From an uncultured Granulosicoccaceae bacterium (lineage in GTDB: Bacteria > Pseudomonadota > Gammaproteobacteria > Granulosicoccales > Granulosicoccaceae), in assembly GCA_937930305.1 (NCBI GenBank), contig CALGLE010000001.1, positions 62,001-126,000 on the forward strand: a stretch of 64,000 nucleotides of DNA, in the 5' to 3' direction. Under the pieces are notes generated by a model. That model was not told where the DNA came from. It ran no database searches and saw only the letters and a list, made by a program, of their open reading frames with translations. A program made the position numbers and the translations under genes. Below are positions 10,379 to 18,752 of the stretch, piece after piece. Within the stretch, counting starts at the first letter, position 1; the number at the start of each line of letters is the position of its first letter.

Positions 10379-10743
10379 CTGCTGGAAGCTAAAGCTGCCA
10401 AAAAACACTTATATATTTAATTAATTCAATAGGTTATGAAACATTTATAAATAAAAATAGCTATTGCTTAGCGCTTATGCAATCGCACTGAGATGTCATG
10501 AATGTCTTGTAGCGTTTTCAATGTCCATATACAGTGTGAAGGTAAGCACTCAGAGTTAATAAAGTGCATGCAAATAAAATTGTCATAGAACATTGTAAGT
10601 GTCAGTACGGATGGTGTGCGAGTACTTCTTAGGCACTTGTGAAGGCCTAAGTTTTATAAATGACAGCGGTGATTTCATCGTGGCGTAATAAACGCCGCGT
10701 ATTAATCACGACTGAATAAAAAATCACATGAGGAAGAACAACG
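10379..10743 (+). promoter_or_regulatory. Intergenic region upstream of the peptide-type ABC operon
   Basis: These 365 bases without a gene separate the phn operon from the transporter operon. They are AT-rich near the start (about 10400-10460) and carry one weak stem-loop (10628-10655). The last 60 bases include AGGAAG just before the ATG at 10744. The region is long enough for a separate promoter, but no clear -35/-10 pair could be chosen. Confidence 0.4.
10628..10655 (+). terminator. Weak stem-loop with T-run (terminator or leader element)
   Basis: CTTAGGC at 10628-10634 pairs with GCCTAAG at 10645-10651, with a 10-base loop and TTTT after it. The stem is only 7 bp, so it may be a weak end for the phn transcript or a leader structure of the next operon. 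Confidence 0.35.
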
Positions 10744-12780
10744 ATGAAAAGAATTTTACTTCTAACCGGCTTAAGTATGGTGGCAACGTCCGCTATAGCC
10801 AACTGTCCGCCTGTTACGGTGGCAGATGCACAAGGGGTTGGCGCCGGAGCCTATCCTCAGCAATACGAATTATCTGAATTTCAATCACTCGCAAGCTGCG
10901 AATTAGCCTTCTCAGAGAACCCAGACATCGCCAGCCTCAATGGCAAGATCCGAGGTAATCCCGATCTACCGCCATTAGCTGAACGGCTACCCGAGGAACC
11001 TTTAGTCGTTGCGCCTTATGATGAAATCGGCCAGTACGGTGGCAGTTTGCGTGCCTTGTCGAACGCTACGGAAGCGGGCACCTCAGACTTTTTGTCAACC
11101 CGTCATGTCAATCTGGTTCGCTATTCCGATGATTTAGAAACCATCGTGCCTAACGTGGCCAAATCTTGGGAATGGAACGATGACTTCACCGAGCTGACTT
11201 TCTCTTTGCGTAAAGGCCACAAATGGTCTGACGGTGCACCGTTCACCGCTGAAGACGTTAAGTTCTGGTACGACCATCTTGCGTTGGACTCCAACGTCAT
11301 TGAAAAACCCAAAGATTATGTGCTCATCGGTGGCGAACGCATGACAGTGGACGTGGTTGATCCGCAAACTGTGCGCTTTAATCTGCCTGCACCAAAACCG
11401 GGCTTACTCGCTCACTTTGCTACATCGTTCGCACAAGGGTTTCAGCCCAAGCATTTCTTAGGGCAATTTCATCCTGATGTGAATCCTGAAGCGGATGCCA
11501 TGGCACAAGCGGCTGGATTTGAAAATGGTTATGCACTAATCAAAGCGTACTGGGGTAATTCTGATTGGACTGATACACCCTCCCCGCTTTTGAATTCTCC
11601 TGACAAAGTGGCTGATCTGCCAGCTGATGTTTACCCCACGTTGGAAAGTCACATCACGGTGGGTGAAACCACAGAAGGTCGACGCTATGTCGCGAATCCT
11701 TACTTTTTCATGGTGGATACGCAAGGTAACCAACTGCCCTACATCAGTGAACAGGATGAGCAATACATCAATGATGCTCAGGTTCGTTTGCTGAAACTGG
11801 TCAATGGTGAGGTCGAATACAAAACGCAGTCGCTGCAATTGTCTGATGTACCACTACTGCTAGAGAATCAGGAAAAAGGCGATTACACGATTGATATTCG
11901 TCCTAAAATCGCCATGCATGCGTTCTCATTCAACGTAACCTCTGAAGATCCTGAAAAACGCAAAGTATTCGGTGATTTACGGTTTCGAAAAGCGATGTCC
12001 ATCGCGATCAATCGTGATGACTTAAATGAAGTCGCCTATTTCGGTCAAGGACAACCCCAGCAATACATTGGTTTTTCTCCAGCCCCAGGATTTGTTGACG
12101 AAAAATGGAAAAGTTACGCCATTGAGTACGATCTTGATCAGGCGAAATCCTTACTGGATGAAGTGGGTTTAAAAGATACCAATGGCGATGGCTTTCGTGA
12201 ATTGCCGAACGGTGACAACCTTGTGATCAACATGCAGTTTGCAACACAAGGGATCGCAGGACAGGTTGTGGAATTGGTTGGCCAGTACTGGTCTGAAGCC
12301 GGCATACAAACCACTGTGAAAGAAATCACGCCCGATGAGTATCGTTCAGCTCAGTCATCAAATGCCCTGGATGTTGGCATGTGGGAGAAAGGTCAACCCT
12401 TAGGTATCGTGCTAGGCAATAACGAGCTTTGGGTTGCACCATTTGAGAATTACTTCGCACACCGCGTCGGTATGTTGTGGGGCGAGTACTTCGAATCCGA
12501 TGGTGCAAAAGGTGTTGAGCCACCCGACTATGTTAAGCAACTCAAAGATGACATTGATGCGTTTCAGTCAACGCCAGTCGGCACGCCTGAATCCGATGAA
12601 CTCGGTGCTCGTCTCGTTCAGAACATGGTTGAAAACCTGCTGTTCATCGGCACGGCCATGACACCGGATCCTATCTATCACCGTAATGCATTGAAGAACG
12701 TTGTCGAATTCAAAACGGCTTCTTACGAATATTATCGAACGTTCCCGTATCGCGCGCAGCAGTGGTCCTTAAGCGAGTAA
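10744..12780 (+). CDS. ABC transporter substrate-binding protein, family 5 (oligopeptide/opine type)
   Basis: This 678-residue periplasmic binding protein of the SBP_bac_5 family has an N-terminal signal peptide (MKRILLLTGLSMVATSAIA). The core contains the family run LRKGHKWSDGAPFTAEDVKF and a KAMSIAINRDDL segment. It is longer than DppA/OppA (~540), with inserted sequence around residues 200-330. An AGGAAG ribosome site precedes the ATG. Two permeases and two ATPases follow in order, so the importer is complete. The ligand is unknown; downstream genes suggest a phosphonate ester or phosphonopeptide (inference). Confidence 0.9.
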   Translation: MKRILLLTGLSMVATSAIANCPPVTVADAQGVGAGAYPQQYELSEFQSLASCELAFSENPDIASLNGKIRGNPDLPPLAERLPEEPLVVAPYDEIGQYGGSLRALSNATEAGTSDFLSTRHVNLVRYSDDLETIVPNVAKSWEWNDDFTELTFSLRKGHKWSDGAPFTAEDVKFWYDHLALDSNVIEKPKDYVLIGGERMTVDVVDPQTVRFNLPAPKPGLLAHFATSFAQGFQPKHFLGQFHPDVNPEADAMAQAAGFENGYALIKAYWGNSDWTDTPSPLLNSPDKVADLPADVYPTLESHITVGETTEGRRYVANPYFFMVDTQGNQLPYISEQDEQYINDAQVRLLKLVNGEVEYKTQSLQLSDVPLLLENQEKGDYTIDIRPKIAMHAFSFNVTSEDPEKRKVFGDLRFRKAMSIAINRDDLNEVAYFGQGQPQQYIGFSPAPGFVDEKWKSYAIEYDLDQAKSLLDEVGLKDTNGDGFRELPNGDNLVINMQFATQGIAGQVVELVGQYWSEAGIQTTVKEITPDEYRSAQSSNALDVGMWEKGQPLGIVLGNNELWVAPFENYFAHRVGMLWGEYFESDGAKGVEPPDYVKQLKDDIDAFQSTPVGTPESDELGARLVQNMVENLLFIGTAMTPDPIYHRNALKNVVEFKTASYEYYRTFPYRAQQWSLSE

Positions 12781-12818
12781 CGCTAAATAGCGTCATACAA
12801 GTCGCTTAACAAGCAAGT

Positions 12819-12860
12819 AGAGCAAGCGCGGGGTTAACGCCCTGCACTTGCTCTGCCTTT
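12819..12860 (+). terminator. Intercistronic stem-loop between binding-protein and permease genes
   Basis: AGAGCAAG at 12819-12826 pairs with CTTGCTCT at 12847-12854, and an inner GC-rich stem (12828-12833 with 12840-12845) closes a TTAACG loop. That makes about 14 bp with one mismatch. The T-run after it is poor. Such elements between a binding-protein gene and its permeases commonly stabilise or partly terminate the mRNA, giving excess binding protein. Confidence 0.6.
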
Positions 12861-12883
12861 CGCTCTGAACCGATAGACAAAGC

Positions 12884-13894
12884 ATGCTCAGATTTCTACA
12901 GTTCACGTTAACGAGAGCGGTTTTATCGCTCTTTACCCTGTTAACGGTTTCATTAATCGTGTTTAGCTTAATGGAACTGGTGCCTGGCAATTGCGCCGAG
13001 CGCTATCTAGCCTTCAAAAATACGCAAGGCTCGCAAATATCAATCGATGATATCCAAGCTGAAGAGAGACGGCTCGGATTAGATAAACCATTCATTCAAC
13101 GTTGGGGCGGTTGGATATCCAACGTATTTCTTCGCGGTGAATTTGGCGATAGCTGCATCCTACGCCTCGACATCAACCAATTACTCAGTGACAAATTCTG
13201 GATAAGTTTAGGCATTAGTCTGGCGGCCCTATTGGTCGCTTACGCCATTGCGGTACCAGTCGGCATCTACTCGGCCACCACGCGCAGCGCATTGGCGAAC
13301 AATTCACTGCGATTCGTCAGCTACTTGGGATTAGCACTACCCAATTTCTTATTAGCTCTTATCATCATGCTCATCTCAACGGTGCTGTTTGGTGACTCAC
13401 TGACTGGTTTGTTTTCATCCGAGTACCGTGATGCCCCCTGGTCAATGGATAAGTTTCTTGATTTTCTATCCCGGGCCTGGCTACCTATTTTTATTCTCGG
13501 CTGGTCAGCAACCGCTTTCGCGCTACAAACAGTGCGCGCTTTGATGCTTGATGAAATCGGCAAGTTGTATGTCACAGCTGCCTCAGCCCGAGGCGTTTCA
13601 GGGTCTAAGTTGCTTTGGCGCTACCCGGCTCGTCACGCCATGGGACCTGTGATTAATTCACTCGGTTTTGACTTGAATAGAATATTCAATGAATTGCCGG
13701 TCGTGGCATTGATACTGACATTAACCGAAGCCGGCGCACTATTAATCGAATCGCTGGCAAGATCCAATGATCAGCAACTGGCTGGGGCCATCATCTTTTT
13801 GCTTACCGCCAGCATCGTTTTCGTCAACTTCATTACCGACATCATGCTGGCTCTTATGGATCCGCGCATTCGTAAAGGGATGATTGGCTCATGA
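12884..13894 (+). CDS. ABC transporter permease, DppB/OppB type
   Basis: The 336-residue inner-membrane permease starts with a hydrophobic segment (LTRAVLSLFTLLTVSLIVFS), typical of DppB/OppB. A periplasmic loop follows, then a conserved permease domain whose cytoplasmic loop reads TAASARGVSGSKLLWRYPARHA, the EAA-type coupling loop. About six membrane spans are visible. Its stop overlaps the next permease start by 4 bp (ATGA). It forms the import channel with the 13891-15084 gene. Confidence 0.9.
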   Translation: MLRFLQFTLTRAVLSLFTLLTVSLIVFSLMELVPGNCAERYLAFKNTQGSQISIDDIQAEERRLGLDKPFIQRWGGWISNVFLRGEFGDSCILRLDINQLLSDKFWISLGISLAALLVAYAIAVPVGIYSATTRSALANNSLRFVSYLGLALPNFLLALIIMLISTVLFGDSLTGLFSSEYRDAPWSMDKFLDFLSRAWLPIFILGWSATAFALQTVRALMLDEIGKLYVTAASARGVSGSKLLWRYPARHAMGPVINSLGFDLNRIFNELPVVALILTLTEAGALLIESLARSNDQQLAGAIIFLLTASIVFVNFITDIMLALMDPRIRKGMIGS

Positions 13895-15084
13895 ACCTAT
13901 TTCGGCGCAAAGCCTCATCAGAACAATCCCAAAAGCTGAAAGAAGCCTACTTCACAGCATCTCAAGGGCAACTTATTCGCTCCCGGTTCAAACGCAACAA
14001 AGCCTCGATGGTTGCCGCGTTTGTACTCACCGCGATGATATTGATGGGATTCTTTGCAGAGTTTCTATCTCCTTATTCACCTGACATCGCCGGTCGTGAC
14101 AAAGCCTATGAAAACGGCCCACCACAAATTCCAAAGTTCTGGGATGAAAACGGATTCTCTGCTCGACCGTTTCTATACACATTGGAACGCGAACGCTCGA
14201 TTAAAACCAATTTTCGTTGGGTTATAACCGAGAACAGAGAGAAACGCCGCTACGTAAAAATGTTTGTGCGAGATTGGGAATACAGCTACATCGACATAGA
14301 CTGGAATCTGCCGGGCGAGATGTTTGATATCAAATGGAAGGCTCTGACAACGGACTTGCATCTGTTTGGCATGGATGAAGGAGGTCTGCATTTATTTGGC
14401 ACCGATGCCTCGGGTAAGGATATCTATTCGCGAACCTTGCACGCAATCAATACCTCTTTAGCCGTGGGTACACTGGGGGTACTCATCTCATTTGTGCTCG
14501 CCCTAGTCATCGGAGGCGTGGCGGGATACTTTGGCGGATGGATCGATTCGATTCTTCAAATGATCACCGATGCCATACGTACGGTGCCACCCATCCCATT
14601 GTTTATGGCACTGGCAGCGTTTATGCCCGATTCATGGAGCTCAGAAACCCGGTTTTTCTTCATCGCCAGTATTCTTGGGCTCATAGGTTGGCCAACGTTG
14701 GCGCGACGCATTCGCACCCACTTACTCACCGAACGAAGTCAAGAATATGTGTTGGCAGCTCAACTGTGTGGGGCCTCATCAGGGCACGTCATTCGTCGAC
14801 ACCTACTACCGAGCTTCACAAGCTACATCATTGTTGACTTGATGATTACGTTCCCCTATGTAGTTCGTTCTGAAACAGCTTTGAGCTTTATCGGGCTGGG
14901 GCTAACCGACCCGGTTAACTCATTAGGCTCCCTAATGCAGAACGTATCGAAGGCCGATGTGCTTTTGAATTATCAATGGTATTTCATACCGGTGTTATTT
15001 TTTATCGCGTTTGTACTGGCGTTTGTGTTTGTTGGCGACGGCTTACGTGATGCCGCTGACCCTTATTCGAATAGCAAACGATGA
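13891..15084 (+). CDS. ABC transporter permease, DppC/OppC type, with long periplasmic insert
   Basis: The protein has 397 residues, about 100 more than a usual DppC. After the first membrane helix (residues ~35-58) there is a long hydrophilic stretch to about residue 185 before the permease domain. The coupling loop carries LAAQLCGASSGHVIRRHLLPS. An elongated form is also seen in YejE-like permeases of peptide/antibiotic importers. It overlaps both neighbours by 4 bp, so the four membrane and ATPase genes are translationally coupled. Confidence 0.88.
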   Translation: MNLFRRKASSEQSQKLKEAYFTASQGQLIRSRFKRNKASMVAAFVLTAMILMGFFAEFLSPYSPDIAGRDKAYENGPPQIPKFWDENGFSARPFLYTLERERSIKTNFRWVITENREKRRYVKMFVRDWEYSYIDIDWNLPGEMFDIKWKALTTDLHLFGMDEGGLHLFGTDASGKDIYSRTLHAINTSLAVGTLGVLISFVLALVIGGVAGYFGGWIDSILQMITDAIRTVPPIPLFMALAAFMPDSWSSETRFFFIASILGLIGWPTLARRIRTHLLTERSQEYVLAAQLCGASSGHVIRRHLLPSFTSYIIVDLMITFPYVVRSETALSFIGLGLTDPVNSLGSLMQNVSKADVLLNYQWYFIPVLFFIAFVLAFVFVGDGLRDAADPYSNSKR

Positions 15085-16076
15085 GCTTATTAAAAGTTGA
15101 GAACCTAACGCTTCAGTTCAAAACTGATGAAGGCTTGATCACAGCCGTTGACAACGTCTCGTTTGAAGTGAACGCCGGTGAAGTGTTGGGCTTGGTGGGC
15201 GAATCGGGATCAGGTAAATCGGTGACGGCAAAGTCATTAATGAAGCTAAATCCTGAAAACGCGGTGTATAGCCCAGAGAGTTCCATCGAACTTAATTTGG
15301 ACGACCAAAAGATTGATGTGTTGTCTCTTACTTCAGGGCAAGACTTAAAACCGGTTCGAGGTGGTTCCGTTTCCATGATTTTCCAAGAACCGATGGCAAG
15401 CTTTGCACCAGCGATCAGCATTGGTGAGCAGATGGTTGAGCAACTGATGTTGCATAAGAAAATAAGCAAATCAGAAGCTTCCGGAATATCCATCGAAATG
15501 CTTGATCGTGTTGGCATATCCGATGCGTCCAAGCGATTCAAACAATATGCCTTTGAATTATCAGGCGGTATGCGTCAGCGTGCGATGATTGCTATGGCGT
15601 TGTCGACTCGACCCAGCTTACTGATCGCTGATGAGCCAACGACCGCATTGGATGTCACCATACAAGCGCAAGTCATCGATTTGATGAAAGATCTCATTGC
15701 TGAATTTGGTATGGGCATTATCTTCATCACGCACGACTTGGGTGTCATTGCTCAAACGGCGGATCGAGTCGCTGTGATGTATCTTGGCAAAATAGTCGAA
15801 CAGGGTTCGGTGCGGGATGTGATAAAAAACCCAGCACATCCCTATACACGGGGCTTATTAAACGCCTTACCTAAACTTGATGATCTTGACACACCATTGA
15901 CACCTATTCCGGGCGACATACCCAGCCCACTTGAACGCCCAGCCGGTTGTGTTTTCCATACACGGTGCCCCGTCAGCGAAGAGCGCTGCAAACAGTCTGT
16001 ACCTGAATATGAACAGCGCAGTGGGAGTCATAAGGCAGCCTGTTTTGTTACCGCGACTGAAGGGAATTTGCCATGA
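15081..16076 (+). CDS. ABC transporter ATPase, DppD/OppD type
   Basis: This 331-residue ATPase has Walker A GESGSGKS, the signature LSGGMRQR, Walker B LLIADEPT and the H-loop in FITHDLG. The C-terminal extension carries the oligopeptide-transporter Cys motif (GCVFHTRCP...RC), which in this family can hold an iron-sulfur cluster. It is coupled by a 4-bp overlap to the second ATPase, as expected for a heterodimer. Confidence 0.93.
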   Translation: MSLLKVENLTLQFKTDEGLITAVDNVSFEVNAGEVLGLVGESGSGKSVTAKSLMKLNPENAVYSPESSIELNLDDQKIDVLSLTSGQDLKPVRGGSVSMIFQEPMASFAPAISIGEQMVEQLMLHKKISKSEASGISIEMLDRVGISDASKRFKQYAFELSGGMRQRAMIAMALSTRPSLLIADEPTTALDVTIQAQVIDLMKDLIAEFGMGIIFITHDLGVIAQTADRVAVMYLGKIVEQGSVRDVIKNPAHPYTRGLLNALPKLDDLDTPLTPIPGDIPSPLERPAGCVFHTRCPVSEERCKQSVPEYEQRSGSHKAACFVTATEGNLP

Positions 16077-17074
16077 GTGATCAAGGCTTAATTGAAGCCG
16101 ATAAGCTTTCTGTGCACTTTCCTATTGGCGGCGGCCTACTGCGGCGCCCAAAAATGCTGCGCGCTGTGGATGAAGTTTCTTTATCCATTCCTAAAGGCTC
16201 TTTCTTTGGTTTGGTGGGAGAAAGTGGCTCGGGTAAAACCACATTAGGTCGAGCGATGCTGCGGGCAACACCGATAACGAGTGGAGGGGTGCGCTACTCA
16301 GATGGCGAGGTTGAGTACGATCTGGTCAACTTACCCAAATCTGAACTGATTGAATATCGCAAACGTGCTCAATTGATATTTCAAGACCCATACGCGGCCC
16401 TTAGCCCTCGTATGACAGTGCGCGATATCATCGCAGAACCACTGGAGGTGATGAAGATCACCAACTCGCGAGATGAAACCGATGCACGGGTGCGAGAAAT
16501 TGCTGAGAAATGCCGCCTGAATCTGGAACATTTGCGTCGTTTTCCGCACGCCTTTTCCGGCGGACAAAGGCAACGCATATCCATCGCCCGAGCCTTAGTT
16601 TCTAGTCCTCGTTTTGTGGTTGCGGATGAAAGTGTTGCAGCCCTGGATGTGTCCATTCAAGCCGATATTCTGAACCTACTGAAAGCGTTACAGCAAGAGC
16701 TAGAACTCACCTACTTATTTATCAGTCACGATTTATCTGTGGTTGCCCATATTTGCGACCATGTGGCTGTGATGTATCTGGGCAGACTGGTTGAAACAGC
16801 GCCCACACGCGAATTGTTTACAGCGCCAAGACATCCGTACACCAAAGCGTTGCTCTCCGCTATCCCTTCGCTTGACCCTGATCAACGCGGCAACGCGCAA
16901 AAGCTGGAAGGTGAAATTCCTTCACCCACTAACCCACCTTCGGGTTGTAAGTTTCATACGCGCTGCCCTCACGCCATCGACATCTGCAAACAAACCGAGC
17001 CTGCACTGGATCACCTGGGCAGTGAGCACGATGTGGCTTGTCATCGATGGCAAGAACTGGCTCATATTCCATAA
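16073..17074 (+). CDS. ABC transporter ATPase, DppF/OppF type
   Basis: The second ATPase of the importer, 333 residues, has Walker A GESGSGKT, signature FSGGQRQR, Walker B FVVADESVAALD and the C-terminal CKFHTRCP motif of oligopeptide importers. The Walker B run reads DESVAALD rather than the commoner DEPVSALD. It ends 55 bp before the hydrolase gene with no terminator between them, so the hydrolase is probably co-transcribed. Confidence 0.93.
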   Translation: MSDQGLIEADKLSVHFPIGGGLLRRPKMLRAVDEVSLSIPKGSFFGLVGESGSGKTTLGRAMLRATPITSGGVRYSDGEVEYDLVNLPKSELIEYRKRAQLIFQDPYAALSPRMTVRDIIAEPLEVMKITNSRDETDARVREIAEKCRLNLEHLRRFPHAFSGGQRQRISIARALVSSPRFVVADESVAALDVSIQADILNLLKALQQELELTYLFISHDLSVVAHICDHVAVMYLGRLVETAPTRELFTAPRHPYTKALLSAIPSLDPDQRGNAQKLEGEIPSPTNPPSGCKFHTRCPHAIDICKQTEPALDHLGSEHDVACHRWQELAHIP

Positions 17075-17129
17075 ATAGTTGTGCACCGTTCAAACGCTTT
17101 AATGCCAATCACTATGGCGTGCTCGCATC

Positions 17130-18692
17130 ATGACTAACAAAGTACTTCTGATTGTTCTTGACCAATTTCGTGCTGATTGTCTGAACGGTATGTTAGCTGA
17201 TGCAGCGCCTCTGCCTAATATGCAATCTCTAATGCAAGAAGGCACCACCTTCACACAGCACTACACAGTAACAACGCCTTGTGGGCCATCTCGCGCCAGC
17301 CTACTCACCGGTTTGTATGCGATGAATCATCGCTCAGTGCGTAATGGAACACCACTGGCACGCCAGCACTTAACCATCGGCCACCATATGCGCAAAGCGG
17401 GTATTGAGCCCATGCTGTTTGGCTATACCGATGTGAGTGCTGACCCACATGGATTGCACAGTAACGACCCAGATTTGAAAAACTACGAGGGACTGGCACC
17501 TGGGTTTGCGGAAATTGTTCGGATGCGCTTTGATGCCCCAGGCTCATGGGCAGGGTATTTAAAAGCCAATGGGTATCCCGTGCCAGATGACTATCAGGAT
17601 GTCTATAAGCCCAAGTTAGATAAGACGACAGCCACGGCAACTTATCCGGATGGCTCACCCATTCGATCCCCCGCTATGTACGCTGCAGAAGATAGTGATA
17701 CAGCTTACTTAACCAATCGAACCCTTCAAGAACTCTCGGCGCTGGAATCACAGAACTGGTTTGCACTATTGACCTACATTCGCCCTCACCCGCCGTTGGT
17801 TGCGCCCTCACCCTTCAATACGATGTATTCACCAGACTCTCTGCCAGCTCCAAAAACAGCGGGTTCGCTGGATGAGTTACGAGCATCGCATTCGTTTTTT
17901 GATACGTTTTTTGGTGCCCCTTCCCATCACGGTTTATTCAGAGGCTTCAATGGAAGACTCGACCAACTTAACGAGGAACAAATTGCCGAACTTCGTGCGG
18001 TTTATTTGGGACTCGCATTTGAAGTTGACCACCACATCGGACGCGTTATCGACTACCTAAAATCAAGCAATCAATACGATGATACTTTGATAATCGTTAC
18101 AGCCGATCACGGTGAGATGTTGGGAGATCACCGAATGTGGGGCAAAGGCACGCCATTGAACGGTTCCTTACATATTCCATTAATCATTCGAGACCCTCAG
18201 CAACCGAACAGTTTTGGTCAACAGATCTCTGCATTCACCGAATCGATAGACATCGCGCCGACACTAGTCGATTGGGTGTCTACAGACGCTGCCAACAAGT
18301 CATTCGACAGTTTCAATGGCTCGTCATTATTGCCCTTGATGACAGGTGCTACACCAGAAAACTGGCGCAGCTATGTATTTGCTGAAGCCGAACTGGGTGA
18401 CCCACATCAGGCAACGCACTATCAAACGACGTTAAATTTGTCAGCCGCTCAAGCGAACTTTGCGCTGCTAAAAACTCATGAACACAAGTATGTTCACTTT
18501 AACGGTGCTGTTCCGCCGATGTTGTTTAACTTAACCGATGATCCGAACGAGTTTAAAAATTTAGCATCAGATTCAGAATCGGCCCAACAGCTAAGTCGCT
18601 TATCATCCATCATGCTAGATCATCGTATGACGCATGCGAATCACTCATTAAGTAATTTCAAGCTGACCTGTGAGGGTTTGTTTACTCGATAG
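17130..18692 (+). CDS. Phosphonate monoester hydrolase / sulfatase-family enzyme (formylglycine type)
   Basis: This 520-residue member of the sulfatase branch of the alkaline-phosphatase superfamily carries the maturation signature C-x-P-x-R at Cys51 (TTPCGPSRASLLTGLY), so Cys51 should become formylglycine. Metal-site Asp11 (LDQFRAD) and the later TADHGEMLGDH segment are intact. Order and spacing of segments (MNHR, YIRPHPP, FTESIDIAPT) match the phosphonate monoester hydrolases of Rhizobium and Burkholderia more than typical arylsulfatases. No signal peptide is seen, so it should act in the cytoplasm on imported substrate. With phn genes next door, a phosphonate ester is the best guess; these enzymes are promiscuous. 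Confidence 0.82.
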   Translation: MTNKVLLIVLDQFRADCLNGMLADAAPLPNMQSLMQEGTTFTQHYTVTTPCGPSRASLLTGLYAMNHRSVRNGTPLARQHLTIGHHMRKAGIEPMLFGYTDVSADPHGLHSNDPDLKNYEGLAPGFAEIVRMRFDAPGSWAGYLKANGYPVPDDYQDVYKPKLDKTTATATYPDGSPIRSPAMYAAEDSDTAYLTNRTLQELSALESQNWFALLTYIRPHPPLVAPSPFNTMYSPDSLPAPKTAGSLDELRASHSFFDTFFGAPSHHGLFRGFNGRLDQLNEEQIAELRAVYLGLAFEVDHHIGRVIDYLKSSNQYDDTLIIVTADHGEMLGDHRMWGKGTPLNGSLHIPLIIRDPQQPNSFGQQISAFTESIDIAPTLVDWVSTDAANKSFDSFNGSSLLPLMTGATPENWRSYVFAEAELGDPHQATHYQTTLNLSAAQANFALLKTHEHKYVHFNGAVPPMLFNLTDDPNEFKNLASDSESAQQLSRLSSIMLDHRMTHANHSLSNFKLTCEGLFTR

Positions 18693-18752
18693 GTCGCTCG
18701 ATTCTTAGCTGTATACTGAGTACATTGGCAAAATAACAATGAGATTAAACCG

